DNA from: JAHJDR01 sp964609965
GTDB lineage: Bacteria; UBA10199; JADGCS01
Assembly (NCBI GenBank): GCA_964609965.1
Contig: CAZSTS010000005.1
Span: forward strand, 71,877 to 135,876
DNA: 64,000 nucleotides
Reading direction: 5' to 3'
The notes below the pieces were generated by a model. It made no database searches. It had not been told where the DNA came from and saw only the letters and a program-made list of their open reading frames with translations. Positions 9,001 through 17,052 of this stretch are shown piece after piece. How positions within the stretch are numbered: position 1 is the first letter of the stretch; each line of letters opens with the position of its first letter. The position numbers were made by a program, and so were the translations under genes.

Positions 9001-10209
9001 TGTTCCACCCAGAAAGGTGCTCCACTGAAGAGCTCCATTTGTGTTCAACATGACCGCAAAACCATCATAGGATCCACCTGCATGAGCAATGATGGGTGAA
9101 CCCCAAGTTGATGAACTATAACCTGTTGTATAAACATTGCCTGCAGCATCGAGCGAAAGTCCACAGCCTTGATTATCGCGGCACATATCAGTTCCCGAAG
9201 AACCTAAAAATGTATTCCAAGTGGGCGATCCATCAGTTCCGCTGAGCTTTGCGACATAATTATCTTCACCACCTGAATAGGCTCGTATAGGACTTCCCCA
9301 GCTTTGGTTACCGGAACCTCTAATAAAAACACTGCCTGAGGCATCCACAGCAATACCAAAACCATCTTGAGAACCTGTTCCTATGGACACACTCCAAAGT
9401 TCTGCGCCAGCGGCTGTGTATTTACCTACTTGAGCTGGGTAATTCCATCCTCCTGAATAGTAGAGCCCCTTTTTGATTGTGTGAACATTTCCACTTGGAC
9501 CAACTGCCACATCGTAAACGGAATACGTTGTCAAAAATCGATGCCATTGGTATTCACCATTGCTATTTAACTTTGCCAGCCAGCCCTGATAACCATCAGA
9601 AGATTTATCGGTTCCAATAACGTTATTAAAGCTGCTAGCCCAACGGCGATAAGACTCACCACCCACATAAATATTTCCATCATCATCCAAATCAATAGCA
9701 TAGGGATAATCGCTGCTGGTAGAACCCAAAAATGTATTCCAGACAATATTTCCGCTACTATCAAGTTTGACAACAAAGCCATCAAGGCTGCCACCATTAT
9801 ATGCATGGACAGGGCTTCCCCATGTACCTGTTGTGTAACCAACAACATAAACATTACCATTGTTATCAGCTTTTACGGCCATAGCAGAGTCACCAGTCGA
9901 AACACCCAAAAATGTGTACCACTGAAGATTCCCAGAGCTATCAAGCTTGGCCACAACAGCGTCTGTATACCCTGAGCCACCAAAGGCGCTCACAGGATCT
10001 CCAAATAAATTTGTATCCCACGTTGTATTGGTTAGGCCGACAGAATAAACATTTCCTGCCGCATCTGTGGCAACACCGTAACCTAGATGCTGACCTGTGC
10101 CTCCCAAGAAGGTATTCCAACTTAATGAAGCAGCTTGAGATGGAGCAGAAAATAAGAAAAATAAAAGTAAACTACTTGATATTATGATGTATTTGACCCA
10201 CCTATCCAT
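6055..10209 (-). CDS. Giant secreted SBBP-repeat / tandem Ig-like protein with Cys-type C-terminal anchor
   Basis: The start is the ATG at 10209 (MDRWVKYIIISSS), which has AGGGGG seven bases upstream; the in-frame ATG at 10236 lies only 3 bp from the promoter TATAAT and is excluded. About 1384 residues. A signal peptide (to SAPSQAA) is followed by about 430 residues of SBBP-type propeller repeats, each with WNTFLG..., D.AGNVY..G, WGSPI.A..GG and DGF.VKL. Next comes a long series of about 90-residue Ig/cadherin-like modules of two alternating types: TIT(I/V)TGTC..-TLTVTTAQTSGTSCG-, and VSTDEDIPK.ITLTGSDP-..GSDSFTFKVNDG. The C-terminus has GCSLNL, a hydrophobic stretch PWILILIPGILLII and RKTLSFFR, a tripartite sorting signal. 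It is probably a surface-exposed or secreted adhesin, with the OmpA gene in the same operon. Confidence 0.88.
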   Translation of the reverse strand: MDRWVKYIIISSSLLLFFLFSAPSQAASLSWNTFLGGTGQHLGYGVATDAAGNVYSVGLTNTTWDTNLFGDPVSAFGGSGYTDAVVAKLDSSGNLQWYTFLGVSTGDSAMAVKADNNGNVYVVGYTTGTWGSPVHAYNGGSLDGFVVKLDSSGNIVWNTFLGSTSSDYPYAIDLDDDGNIYVGGESYRRWASSFNNVIGTDKSSDGYQGWLAKLNSNGEYQWHRFLTTYSVYDVAVGPSGNVHTIKKGLYYSGGWNYPAQVGKYTAAGAELWSVSIGTGSQDGFGIAVDASGSVFIRGSGNQSWGSPIRAYSGGEDNYVAKLSGTDGSPTWNTFLGSSGTDMCRDNQGCGLSLDAAGNVYTTGYSSSTWGSPIIAHAGGSYDGFAVMLNTNGALQWSTFLGGTNMDTMIALMATPSGDVVVSGYTQQTSWGSPIKDPNCYYCQSVAKISNAATHLPAMVAMPNITVDKGDAITITGTCYDEDTGNTLTVTTAQTSGTSCGSISGSPDADTGGSVASSASCTAPQSEGNLVFTLTCSDGTTPVTDTVTVSVNAPPTANAQAVSTDEDIPKVITLTGSDPTDELTYIIATSPSNGSLSGTPPNVTYTPTAEYSGSDSFTFKVNDGYQDSSPATVSITVNILNDVPVMATMDNASVIEDATITITGTCTDVETGDTLTVTTSQTSGTSCGSITGSPDVGTGGSLASSATCTAPSVDSNSNLVFQTRCNDGTVNIDDTVTITVNAAPTANAQAVSTNEDTPKAITLVGSDPNSEGITYTVVSSPSHGALSGSAPNLTYTPTSEYNGSDSFTFKVNDSLQDSNTATVTLTIDPMNDAPETTDIDDYGVVEGETIDFATKCEDIDDGNTLTLSITQTSGTSCGVIEGSPVSDTDGRVDIEASCVGPQINDDTELVFRIRCNDGTVNDDATVTITENAAPTAVPKTVSTDEDTNISFTINGTDPSDSITYQKLTSPTQGTLTGTIPNYLYTPTPGFFGTDSFAFRVNDGSQNSNVATVTITVNSVNDPPVIEDEEDVVVDCSSGDCDLPDWSFTDPDAGQETTGTWAQVSGTGTLQFTDEGSLDLINSHPARGTYVIQYVVDDGIETTTSSAVTITLPNNPPAIVDENDIEVSNTDYIDTEFVFSEFTREPRVNVPFTDYDGDVLTYMWEADVDNLNLVDTTSCEANLCNMIIRMAGTLVVTVTTEDGFGGTTEEEIVIHIPVPEVEEEVMDLNLLDWTSGGSSTINVSGSLKSPVWPVVIINETTTADISLSSSSATSTLKYLKITKNSVDVDSSYDTYAFSASNVPVGSDDSQVKIDVLTNVDGENVALATTISSLGTGTSEGGAMVQMGAEWGCSLNLLAGTGTTAPWILILIPGILLIIRKTLSFFR

Positions 10210-10238
10210 TAACATTCCCCCTATGGATGCATCCAATA

Positions 10239-10265
10239 ATTATAGCATATCTTTTCTGGAATGTA
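10239..10265 (-). promoter_or_regulatory. Promoter with conserved 27-bp module, copy 2
   Basis: The minus strand shows TACATTCCAGAAA, an 8-bp AT stretch and TATAAT. It matches the copy at 4636-4662 at 25 of 27 positions, although the rest of the intergenic regions is different. It lies about 30 bp before the chosen ATG at 10209. Confidence 0.7.
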
Positions 10266-10321
10266 TTAAAATATTAGTCATTTTATACTATATTATAGTG
10301 GTATGAAATTATTGAAAAAAT

Positions 10322-10342
10322 AAAAAGTGACCGTCACTTTTT
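10322..10342. repeat. REP-like palindrome AAAAAGTGA-CCG-TCACTTTTT
   Basis: A perfect 9-bp inverted repeat with a 3-base loop, related to the hairpin core at 4721-4739. It is next to the terminator at 10347. Confidence 0.5.
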
Positions 10343-10346
10343 GGTA

Positions 10347-10377
10347 CAAAAAAACCCGGTACCAGGCGGTACCGGGT
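10347..10377 (-). terminator. Rho-independent terminator of the beta-helix lipoprotein gene
   Basis: A perfect 10-bp stem ACCCGGTACC-AGGC-GGTACCGGGT is followed, on the minus strand, by seven T. It lies about 30 bp past the stop of the gene at 10408. A degenerate copy of the GGTACC stem occurs at about 48012. Confidence 0.85.
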
Positions 10378-10407
10378 CTAGTTAAAATAATGGTTAAATA
10401 GGGAAGA

Positions 10408-11550
10408 TTAATGAATATCGTCGTAATAGATGCTTGACCAGCTGAGGTAGTAGGGCCCACCTAAAGGAGCTGTGTCATCATAGATTCCACCCCAATCACC
10501 ATCTGCAGGTGAAGTGGCAGAACTATCAGCATTGGTATCGCCTTTAACTGTGTCGTCTTTATAAGAAGTGAAAACATTTGTTGCAGTATCATTGATTCCT
10601 TGGGTGGTGATGAGTTGGCTTGTTCCATCAGCTAAAAGCAAAACAGAATCTGGTCTAAATTTGAGAGCAACGTCTTCTTCGAGTGTAAGTGTAGCACCAG
10701 AGTTGATCCAAAAATCATTATCATCAATCACATAAGGAACTTCAGTTTCACTCCAAGTGATGTGACTTGTGATGTGGTTAATGCTTTCTACAAAAATACC
10801 ATTGTAGGTATTTGTTTCTGTCGAATCATTGGGATTTGAAAACGTGTTACTGTTATCAAGATCGTAAGCAACACTGATTGAAAGAGGACGGACATTGTCA
10901 TAAAAAGTGTTGTTTTGAATGACTGTTCCTGCAGAGGCGTCAGAGGCATCAAGTGCTCCATACCCACCAGAGCTATCACTACCATCATTGTGAGCAAAGG
11001 TGCTGTTTGTGACTGTAGCTATTGAACCAGAAGAAAGCATAAGCGTAGTGCTATAAGCAGTGTCTCCGCCATAATAGAACTCACAGTAATCAAAAATGGA
11101 TCCATTAAGACCATTAGTGTCTACGCTTCCCCAGTCTTTGGCAGCAGGTGTTGTTGCAGTGGCATCACCATTGTTGTCACAACCATTAGCATCATCTTTA
11201 TAAGAGGTAAAAATAATGGGATTGTCTGCTGTGCCTTGAGCGTTAATTGTGCCTGCTCCACCAAGTACCATCTCAGGGCCTTGTGTAGGAAACTTAATAA
11301 TCGCACCTGGTTGAATAACCAAAGTAGCGTTTACATAAAAATTCCATGTACGAATAATATAAACGGTGTTACCTGCCCACGTCGTGTTGTCATCAATATC
11401 CGATGTGATTTCAACTAGATTCATTCCAGTACATGCGGCACTCACGGTGGTGTCAGGTGTTTCTTCTGCCACGGTGCCAGCTCCACAGTTGAGTGTGAAA
11501 AATAGGGTTAAAATAAGTATACCTAGTAATCCTTTTTCTTGTAATTTCAT
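10408..11550 (-). CDS. Lipoprotein with right-handed beta-helix repeats
   Basis: 380 residues; the ATG at 11550 has GGAGAAAT upstream. Lipoprotein signal with lipobox TLNC (Cys about 22). The mature part has the repeated pattern of a parallel beta-helix: NPIIFTSYKDDANG, NGSIFDYCEFYYGG, ATVTNSTFAHNDG and TVIQNNTFYDN. It also holds two related segments with W(A/S)GNTVYII and W..SGATLTLEEDVALKF, each followed by a TSYKDD turn, so the domain is internally duplicated. Families of this type are polysaccharide-active or adhesive surface proteins; no catalytic residues can be assigned. Probably outer-membrane anchored, and transcribed alone with its own terminator. Confidence 0.85.
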   Translation of the reverse strand: MKLQEKGLLGILILTLFFTLNCGAGTVAEETPDTTVSAACTGMNLVEITSDIDDNTTWAGNTVYIIRTWNFYVNATLVIQPGAIIKFPTQGPEMVLGGAGTINAQGTADNPIIFTSYKDDANGCDNNGDATATTPAAKDWGSVDTNGLNGSIFDYCEFYYGGDTAYSTTLMLSSGSIATVTNSTFAHNDGSDSSGGYGALDASDASAGTVIQNNTFYDNVRPLSISVAYDLDNSNTFSNPNDSTETNTYNGIFVESINHITSHITWSETEVPYVIDDNDFWINSGATLTLEEDVALKFRPDSVLLLADGTSQLITTQGINDTATNVFTSYKDDTVKGDTNADSSATSPADGDWGGIYDDTAPLGGPYYLSWSSIYYDDIH

Positions 11551-11657
11551 CTGATTTCTCCTTTAAATTTTGAGTTGAATTTGTATAGAGAAACGCGACC
11601 CATGAAAGCAATGATTTATATTAGGTAAGGTTGTGTATCCGGAGGGATACGGGGGGG

Positions 11658-11716
11658 AGGTCTAAGGTCTAAGGTCAAAGATCGGTAGAGTTAGACCTAG
11701 GACTTTTGACTTTTGA
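11658..11716. repeat. AGGTCTAAGGTCAAAG / CTTTTGAC repeat cluster
   Basis: Short direct copies of AGGTCTA and GGTCAAAG are followed by their complements TTAGACCT and CTTTTGAC, giving a partly self-complementary block. The same units (GGTCAAAGGTCGGAGG, GTCAAAGGTCAAGG) lie inside the coding region of the protein at 14483, at about 15822-15860. Confidence 0.5.
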
Positions 11717-11800
11717 CACACGAGTATTGACATGGGGTGTTGCTAGATATAGTGATGATTTTGTTGATTTTTTTATTAATTATCTAAAAGGGAGAGTGTC

Positions 11801-12277
11801 ATGATATTAAGTCTTCGAAAAGTCAGTTTTTTAATAATTTGTATTTTAATCCTTTCTATAGCGGCTTGTTCAAAAGAGAAAAAAGAGGTCAAGCCTGCCT
11901 TTGATTTTGGTAAATATAATATAGCGGAAATTACAAAATTTGTTAATCTTATCGACCCTATCGATAATTCACGTCCTGTTGATAAAGTTGTAGGCAAATC
12001 TGCTGATCATTATGCTGGTATAGGAAAAACCATTACTAAAACCCTTGTGAAGGATGTGTACATGGTTCACGCAGGCCTTGATCATGTATTTAATCTCACA
12101 GTGACTAAACCCACGGTGATTATCACGTCAGCTGGAGGCAACAATACTTTTAAGGTCACTAAACAACCTCCTTTTGATGGCGAGATTATTTTTATTACAA
12201 AGTATGGAAAGCGAAATCATTATGAAGGGGGCAAGGTTTTTACAGTTGAAGAGTTTCGTCAGTTAACCAAACAATAA
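11801..12277 (+). CDS. Small lipoprotein of unknown function
   Basis: 158 residues; the ATG follows AAAGGGAGAG. Lipoprotein signal LSIAACSK with lipidated Cys about 23. The remaining sequence is mixed alpha/beta with a GKSADHYAGIGKTITKTL segment and a hydrophobic beta stretch VIITSAGGNNTFKV. No family is recognised. A TTGACA box with a TATAGT-like -10 (11727-11753) is a plausible promoter. It is followed after 32 bp by the acyltransferase-hydrolase fusion on the same strand, so the two may be co-transcribed. Confidence 0.75.
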   Translation: MILSLRKVSFLIICILILSIAACSKEKKEVKPAFDFGKYNIAEITKFVNLIDPIDNSRPVDKVVGKSADHYAGIGKTITKTLVKDVYMVHAGLDHVFNLTVTKPTVIITSAGGNNTFKVTKQPPFDGEIIFITKYGKRNHYEGGKVFTVEEFRQLTKQ

Positions 12278-12309
12278 GTGATGGGCATCATATTTACTAA
12301 GGAGACACT

Positions 12310-13875
12310 ATGGACCGCGAAGCAGTCATCTTTTCACTCTTAAAACCAATCGACAAGGGGATTGATCTTTCGATGCAAGCCCTAGAGAAACTTCATCTCA
12401 AAAAACAGATTTCTGATTTGAGTATGGAAGGACTCAAAAAACTTCTTTTTTTGCAATACAGCAAGATGAACGACCTCAAGGTCGAAGGGAAAAAGAATGT
12501 TCCTAAATCCGGGGGAGTTATTTTTGCCTGTAATCATCAGAGCTGGGCTGATGCACAAGTTTTGGGCTCTTCCTGTCCACGACGAATTCACTTTATTGCC
12601 AAGGCCATGTTTAAAAAATGGCCAGTGTTAAGACATCTCATTGATTTAAACGAAGCAATCTATGTGACTCGTTCACCAAATTCAAAAAAACAAACAATGG
12701 ATGAATTACAAACGGTGATTGATGAGCTTAAAGATGGAAAAGCAGTTGCTATTTTTCCCGAAGGGACAATTCCTGGTGAAGAAAACATGCCTCGTCGAGC
12801 GGTTGAGCCTGAGACAGGGTTACTCAGAGGGCGATCAGGTGTGATTCGTCTTGCTATAGAAGCAGGTGTTCCGATTGTTCCTGTGGGTGTTTCTGGAACA
12901 GGTCGTGCGTTTCCTCCCGAAATTTATCCGCGTTTAGAGTTGTTGCGTTTGCCTGGAAATACAGCCATGAAAATAAAATATGGCAAAGCTATTTCTTACA
13001 AACAATACCATGGGAAAGATCTTATCAAGACAGCTACTGGTCGAAAAAAGACAAGAGACTTAACAAATAATCTCATGAAAGAGATCAGCAAACTCGTTGA
13101 TCACAAGATGAACTATGTTCCTTTAGATGTGCCTATCAAACCTTTACCACGTTATAGCAAACTTGGTGTGCTTTTGCTCCATGGCTTCACGTCTAGTCTT
13201 GATACGGTGAATGGTTTAGTACCTTATCTTAAAAAAGCTAAAATAGATTATGAAATGCCTGTTTTAAGAGGTCATGGAACTCAATACGAAGATATGGTTG
13301 GAGTAAATGCATGTGATTGGTATGAAGATGCTGAGAAGGCATTAGTCAAGCTGTCCAAACGAGTGAATAAAGTTGTTGTTGTTGGTTTGTCGATGGGGGG
13401 ATTGGTTTCACTTGATCTTGGTATTCATCATCCCGAAGAAATCGCTGGCATTGTTACAGTAGCAGCGGCACTTAAGTTTGCTGACCCTTTTGCTCCTCTC
13501 ACACCTCTTATCTCAAAGGCAGTTAAATTTTGGCCAAGCCCTAATGCTTTTTGTGATAAAAAACTTGCTAAGAAAAGCACAAACTACGAAAAGTTTGCTA
13601 CAGATGCTTTTTCTTCTCTCTACGATTATTCCAAAGAGATGAAGAAAAAACTTTCCTTATTAGATGTTCCCATTCGTATCATTCATTCCAAAAAAGATCA
13701 GGTTGTTGCGCCAGTGAGTGCCAACAAAATTTACGAAAATGTAAGTTCACAAACACGAGAGATTGTGTGGTTTGAAAAATCTGGTCATGAGATGATGCAA
13801 GACATGGAAGCAGACAAAGTCTGTGAATCGATCATGGAATTTGTGAAAAAATTTAAGAAGACGGCAAAGAAATAG
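12310..13875 (+). CDS. Fusion of PlsC-type acyltransferase and alpha/beta-hydrolase
   Basis: 521 residues with AAGGAGA before the ATG. Residues about 55-265 are a 1-acyl-glycerol-3-phosphate acyltransferase domain: the catalytic HxxxxD motif is NHQSWAD (His76/Asp81), and FPEGT at 149-153 is the lysophosphatidate-binding block. Residues about 280-521 are an alpha/beta-hydrolase of the carboxylesterase or monoacylglycerol lipase kind: LLLHGFTSS oxyanion region, nucleophile elbow GLSMGG (Ser361), acid HSKKDQVV (Asp463) and SGHE (His493), a full catalytic triad. One polypeptide could therefore both acylate and hydrolyse lipids, for example in phospholipid remodelling. No signal peptide; expected at the cytoplasmic membrane. 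The exact substrates are not visible. Confidence 0.92.
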   Translation: MDREAVIFSLLKPIDKGIDLSMQALEKLHLKKQISDLSMEGLKKLLFLQYSKMNDLKVEGKKNVPKSGGVIFACNHQSWADAQVLGSSCPRRIHFIAKAMFKKWPVLRHLIDLNEAIYVTRSPNSKKQTMDELQTVIDELKDGKAVAIFPEGTIPGEENMPRRAVEPETGLLRGRSGVIRLAIEAGVPIVPVGVSGTGRAFPPEIYPRLELLRLPGNTAMKIKYGKAISYKQYHGKDLIKTATGRKKTRDLTNNLMKEISKLVDHKMNYVPLDVPIKPLPRYSKLGVLLLHGFTSSLDTVNGLVPYLKKAKIDYEMPVLRGHGTQYEDMVGVNACDWYEDAEKALVKLSKRVNKVVVVGLSMGGLVSLDLGIHHPEEIAGIVTVAAALKFADPFAPLTPLISKAVKFWPSPNAFCDKKLAKKSTNYEKFATDAFSSLYDYSKEMKKKLSLLDVPIRIIHSKKDQVVAPVSANKIYENVSSQTREIVWFEKSGHEMMQDMEADKVCESIMEFVKKFKKTAKK

Positions 13876-13883
13876 TCTAATTT

Positions 13884-14345
13884 TCACTTTATCAATTTAA
13901 GTTTAGCTGCATCTGACTTGAGTGTGATGACCCAGGAGCCCATGTGTACATCATCTACAAGCAGGGTTCCGTGATTGATGTAGGTGTTGTTATCGACCTT
14001 TCGAATATCTTCCACAACAACGCGAGTATGATCCTCTGTATGTGAGTAGGCTAGAAGTGAATCTTCGACTATAATAATTTTTCCAAAAAAAGTGCCTAAA
14101 GCAGAATTGGTTGATTTGAGGTTTGTGACTCTAGGATTTTCTTCGGTAAAAGGTTTAATTTCAAACAGATTTGTGAACTCCAAAGTATTAGGGCTACAGA
14201 GCTTCATCGAACTTTCAAGATTCCACATATTATCTATGTGTTTAATTTTTGTGAAGCCTTCAATAGGGCCAGCTGTGCCTATGCTATCGCAGTAAGTCCC
14301 TGTGCCTTTCCAATCTGCTTCATAAAAAAGATATGTATGGTTCAC
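13884..14345 (-). CDS. Conserved-looking small protein, possible beta-barrel fold
   Basis: 153 residues; a GTG start at 14345 has AAAGGAGA correctly spaced, which decides the start. No signal peptide. The sequence is beta-rich (WKGTGTYCD, LEFTNLFEIKPF, ALGTFFGKIIIVEDSLLAYSHTE, THG-like turns). WKGTGTY near the N-terminus and a terminal SWVITLK strand resemble small lipocalin/nitrobindin-like barrels, but this is only a fold-level impression. It is convergent with the acyltransferase gene, with an 8-bp gap between the stops. Confidence 0.7.
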   Translation of the reverse strand: MNHTYLFYEADWKGTGTYCDSIGTAGPIEGFTKIKHIDNMWNLESSMKLCSPNTLEFTNLFEIKPFTEENPRVTNLKSTNSALGTFFGKIIIVEDSLLAYSHTEDHTRVVVEDIRKVDNNTYINHGTLLVDDVHMGSWVITLKSDAAKLKLIK

Positions 14346-14482
14346 AAAATCTCCTTTTTCAGTTTCTAATTTGGTTTAAAAGAACAGGGGGCTACAGTCA
14401 ATAGTCGTGATTGAGTTTCATCTTGCGAAATAATATGTTATTATGCATGTTAGTAGCGAAGGTGCATAATAGGGAATTTTTT

Positions 14483-15955
14483 ATGAAATCAATAAAGATA
14501 ATACTGACTTGTTTTTTTCTCCTCATCAGTTCTTCTTCTCTAGCAGCCACATTTGCAGTAGATAGTACGGCCGATTCGATAGATGGCAATACAGCAGATA
14601 ATCTATGTGATGATGGCAGTGGAAACTGTACTTTAAGAGCTGCCATACAGCAGGCCAATGCAACCGCTGGTGCAGATGCTATCACTATTCCTGATGGGAC
14701 ATATACGATCACTATGGCGTTACCCGATATCTCTACAGAAATGACAATGACTGGGAATGCTTCCAGTCCAAGCTCAGTTGATATAACAAAGGCTTCGTCT
14801 CCTACTATTCGTATTTTCAACGTGACATCTTCTGGCACATTCACATTAACTGGGGTGAGGATTTCTGGTGGAAACGAGGATACAGGATCTGGACTTCAGA
14901 ATGCAGGGACAACTATTATTCAAGATTCTATTATTACTGGCAACACTGCTACTATTGGGGCGGGTATTTATATTTCTGGCGGGAGTCTGACGCTAACAAG
15001 ATCGACGATTTTATCTAATACAGTGACAGCTAGTGGTGGTGGTATTTATTTGTCAGCAGGAAATCTCACTATCAATCGATCTAGCATTGTTAGTAACTCT
15101 ACAACTGGAGGAAGTGGAAGCGGCGGTGGAGGGATGTATTTGGCTGGTGGAACCACAGTGAGTATTTTTAACACGACTTTTTATAATAATGAGACTGAAG
15201 GTAATGGAGGCGGTTTTTGTAATATTAGTACAGCAACAATAAATATCGAAAACACAACCTTTTGTGAAAACAACGCAGATGAACAAGGGGGTGGTTTGTA
15301 TACGACGGCTTCAACGAACATGTCTTTTAAGAATAATCTTTTTGCTGATAATTCAGCCACAACTGCATCGCCTGATTGTAAATACGGGACACTTGCCGTC
15401 AAAGGGCCATCTGAAGGGTATAATCTCCTGAGTGATTCTTCGGGATGCAATATGGATGAACAAACGACCGATATCACAGGTGTAGCCGCGCGTATGGATA
15501 CAGCCGTTTCAAGTCCTGCAACGGCAGGTGGTACGTACTGTCCTATGACTTCATCAAGTCGTGCTGTGAATAATGGGCCAGAAACCTGTGCTGATGATGA
15601 TGGGGATGCCACAGATCAATTAGAACAGAGTCGTGTGGGTAATTGTGATATTGGGGCTTTTGAGTTCCAGGGAACTGCCACACCAGTAGGAACTGATACC
15701 GATACTGATGGCGATGGCATTCCAGATGATGAAGATGACGATGATGATGGCGATGGCATTCCAGATGATGAAGAAGATGATGATTCATCAACCTCTAGTT
15801 CGAGTGGGTGTGCGTTGATGGGTCAAAGGTCGGAGGTCGAAAGTCAAAGGTCAAGGAGTGTAGAAAAAAACAGTTCTTTATTTGTTTATTCTAGTCTAAT
15901 TTTGTTTTTTATTTATCTTTTACAACGTCGAAAGCTGACAGCGGATAGCTTCTAA
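14483..15955 (+). CDS. Secreted CSLREA-type beta-helix protein with Cys-type C-terminal anchor
   Basis: The ATG at 14483 is chosen because AGGGA lies nine bases upstream and a clean signal peptide follows (MKSIKIILTCFFLLISSSSL). 490 residues. The N-terminal CSLREA-like motif is DGSGNCTLRAAIQQANA. The middle is a parallel beta-helix (repeats of GGGIY, TTF.NN, GNGGGF). The C-terminal part has thrombospondin-type-3-like calcium repeats rich in D-T-D-G-D-G-I-P-D-D. The tail holds SSSGCALMG, then about 17 residues encoded by a GGTCAAAGGTC-type DNA repeat, a hydrophobic stretch (LFVYSSLILFFIYLL) and QRRK. That is a tripartite sorting tag apparently stretched by an inserted repeat. Presumably surface exposed. 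Confidence 0.87.
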   Translation: MKSIKIILTCFFLLISSSSLAATFAVDSTADSIDGNTADNLCDDGSGNCTLRAAIQQANATAGADAITIPDGTYTITMALPDISTEMTMTGNASSPSSVDITKASSPTIRIFNVTSSGTFTLTGVRISGGNEDTGSGLQNAGTTIIQDSIITGNTATIGAGIYISGGSLTLTRSTILSNTVTASGGGIYLSAGNLTINRSSIVSNSTTGGSGSGGGGMYLAGGTTVSIFNTTFYNNETEGNGGGFCNISTATINIENTTFCENNADEQGGGLYTTASTNMSFKNNLFADNSATTASPDCKYGTLAVKGPSEGYNLLSDSSGCNMDEQTTDITGVAARMDTAVSSPATAGGTYCPMTSSSRAVNNGPETCADDDGDATDQLEQSRVGNCDIGAFEFQGTATPVGTDTDTDGDGIPDDEDDDDDGDGIPDDEEDDDSSTSSSSGCALMGQRSEVESQRSRSVEKNSSLFVYSSLILFFIYLLQRRKLTADSF

Positions 15956-15990
15956 TTCTTTTCAATTTAATTTTAGGATTATAAAAAGGT

Positions 15991-16035
15991 AGAGGGCTTG
16001 TAAATAAATGAAGGTGGGATTACTACAAGCCCTCT
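15991..16035 (+). terminator. Possible terminator hairpin after the CSLREA protein gene
   Basis: A perfect 12-bp inverted repeat AGAGGGCTTGTA/TACAAGCCCTCT with a 21-base loop lies 35 bp after the stop at 15955. No strong T-run follows. The rest of the 344-bp gap to 16300 holds AT-rich sequence and the direct repeat GAATGAAGAATGAAGAATGG at about 16275, and no gene. Confidence 0.45.
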
Positions 16036-16299
16036 GTTTATGGGCATACAGAATGAGGAAATCAAATTTTCAAATTTCAAAAAATCTTACTACAATTTGT
16101 CCGTCTATTATAATTATCGGTCAAGTTAAAGCCATTGTTGTGTCGATACATCAAATATGGTGTCCTTCAGGACACACCTAATTTCCGTAATAAATTAAAG
16201 CGATTGGTGAAATGGCAGATGTCGTGATCTTAACAATAGGTGACAGGAGTTAACATTTTTCACAGGCTATTTTGAATGAAGAATGAAGAATGGTTCGTC

Positions 16300-17052
16300 T
16301 TATTCTGTAGTAAGTGTCATTGTAGGGGCAGGGAGGCCACATTGGAATTCTACGGGGGTTTCAACATTGTCATACTGACCTACAATGTCATCTTCATCAT
16401 CATTATTGGTCATTGAAAGGACAAGGGTTACGGTCTCACTGGTAACGACAGTGACAGATTCTGTTAAGAGAAAAGGATTATCAATGGCGCCTTCATCTGT
16501 GCTGCCTTCGCCACTACCAAAAAAAGTGCCAGAAGTGCTGTAGTAATAAGTAGGTGTGCTAGCTTCATCGCGAGGATCAACAATATCACTTACATTTGTG
16601 CCAGGACACTCACTGAGGCCGCTAGACGTCCAAATTATCTGATCACAGACAGTGACTCTGATACAAGAGTATTCCCCTGCAGTGACGGCTGAATTTGTAG
16701 CAATGGTTGGTGATGCTGTGAAGTCAAAAAACAAAGAGGTGTCAGTTGGGGGTGATGTGCAATCAGAAGTATCAGAAGTTTCGTCAAAAATATCTTCAAA
16801 CGTTGCTTCTGAGCAATCAGCTGAATTGCCAAACGAAATACGGTATGTTCGCGAGAGTGCTTGGTCTGCGCTTTCTTGAACCACGTAATCGACGAGTGAA
16901 TCCGCAGTAGAGCTAAGTCCCACGCTTGTTTTTACAACAACAGTTCCTGTATCAGCTGGGTTGCCAAATTCTGTTCCTCCAAGTTCTGAACCACCGCATC
17001 CCAAGAGAAAACAACAGAGGATTATGATGATGTGGGTGTACAGGTTTTTCAT
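16300..17052 (-). CDS. GGTExGNP-type lipoprotein (paralogue A)
   Basis: 250 residues. The ATG at 17052 overlaps the stop of the regulator gene by 4 bp and has GAGGAGGAT upstream. Lipobox LLGC, then CGGSELGGTEFGNP, a start typical of a class of lipoproteins in myxobacteria-like lineages. The rest is cysteine-rich and acidic: ADCSEATFEDIFDETSDTSDC, YSCIRVTVCDQIIW, SECPGTN and a late FQCGLPAP. The protein at 18114 is a clear paralogue with the same cysteines and the same SDTSDC, CPGTN(V) and DPRDEA blocks. Probably exported to the outer membrane. Its expression is coupled to that of the regulator translated just before it. Confidence 0.85.
   Translation of the reverse strand: MKNLYTHIIIILCCFLLGCGGSELGGTEFGNPADTGTVVVKTSVGLSSTADSLVDYVVQESADQALSRTYRISFGNSADCSEATFEDIFDETSDTSDCTSPPTDTSLFFDFTASPTIATNSAVTAGEYSCIRVTVCDQIIWTSSGLSECPGTNVSDIVDPRDEASTPTYYYSTSGTFFGSGEGSTDEGAIDNPFLLTESVTVVTSETVTLVLSMTNNDDEDDIVGQYDNVETPVEFQCGLPAPTMTLTTE

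Noticed and set aside
10210..10236. Earlier ATG of the giant SBBP protein
   Set aside because: It is 3 bp from the promoter -10 box; the ATG at 10209 has a good ribosome binding site and signal peptide.
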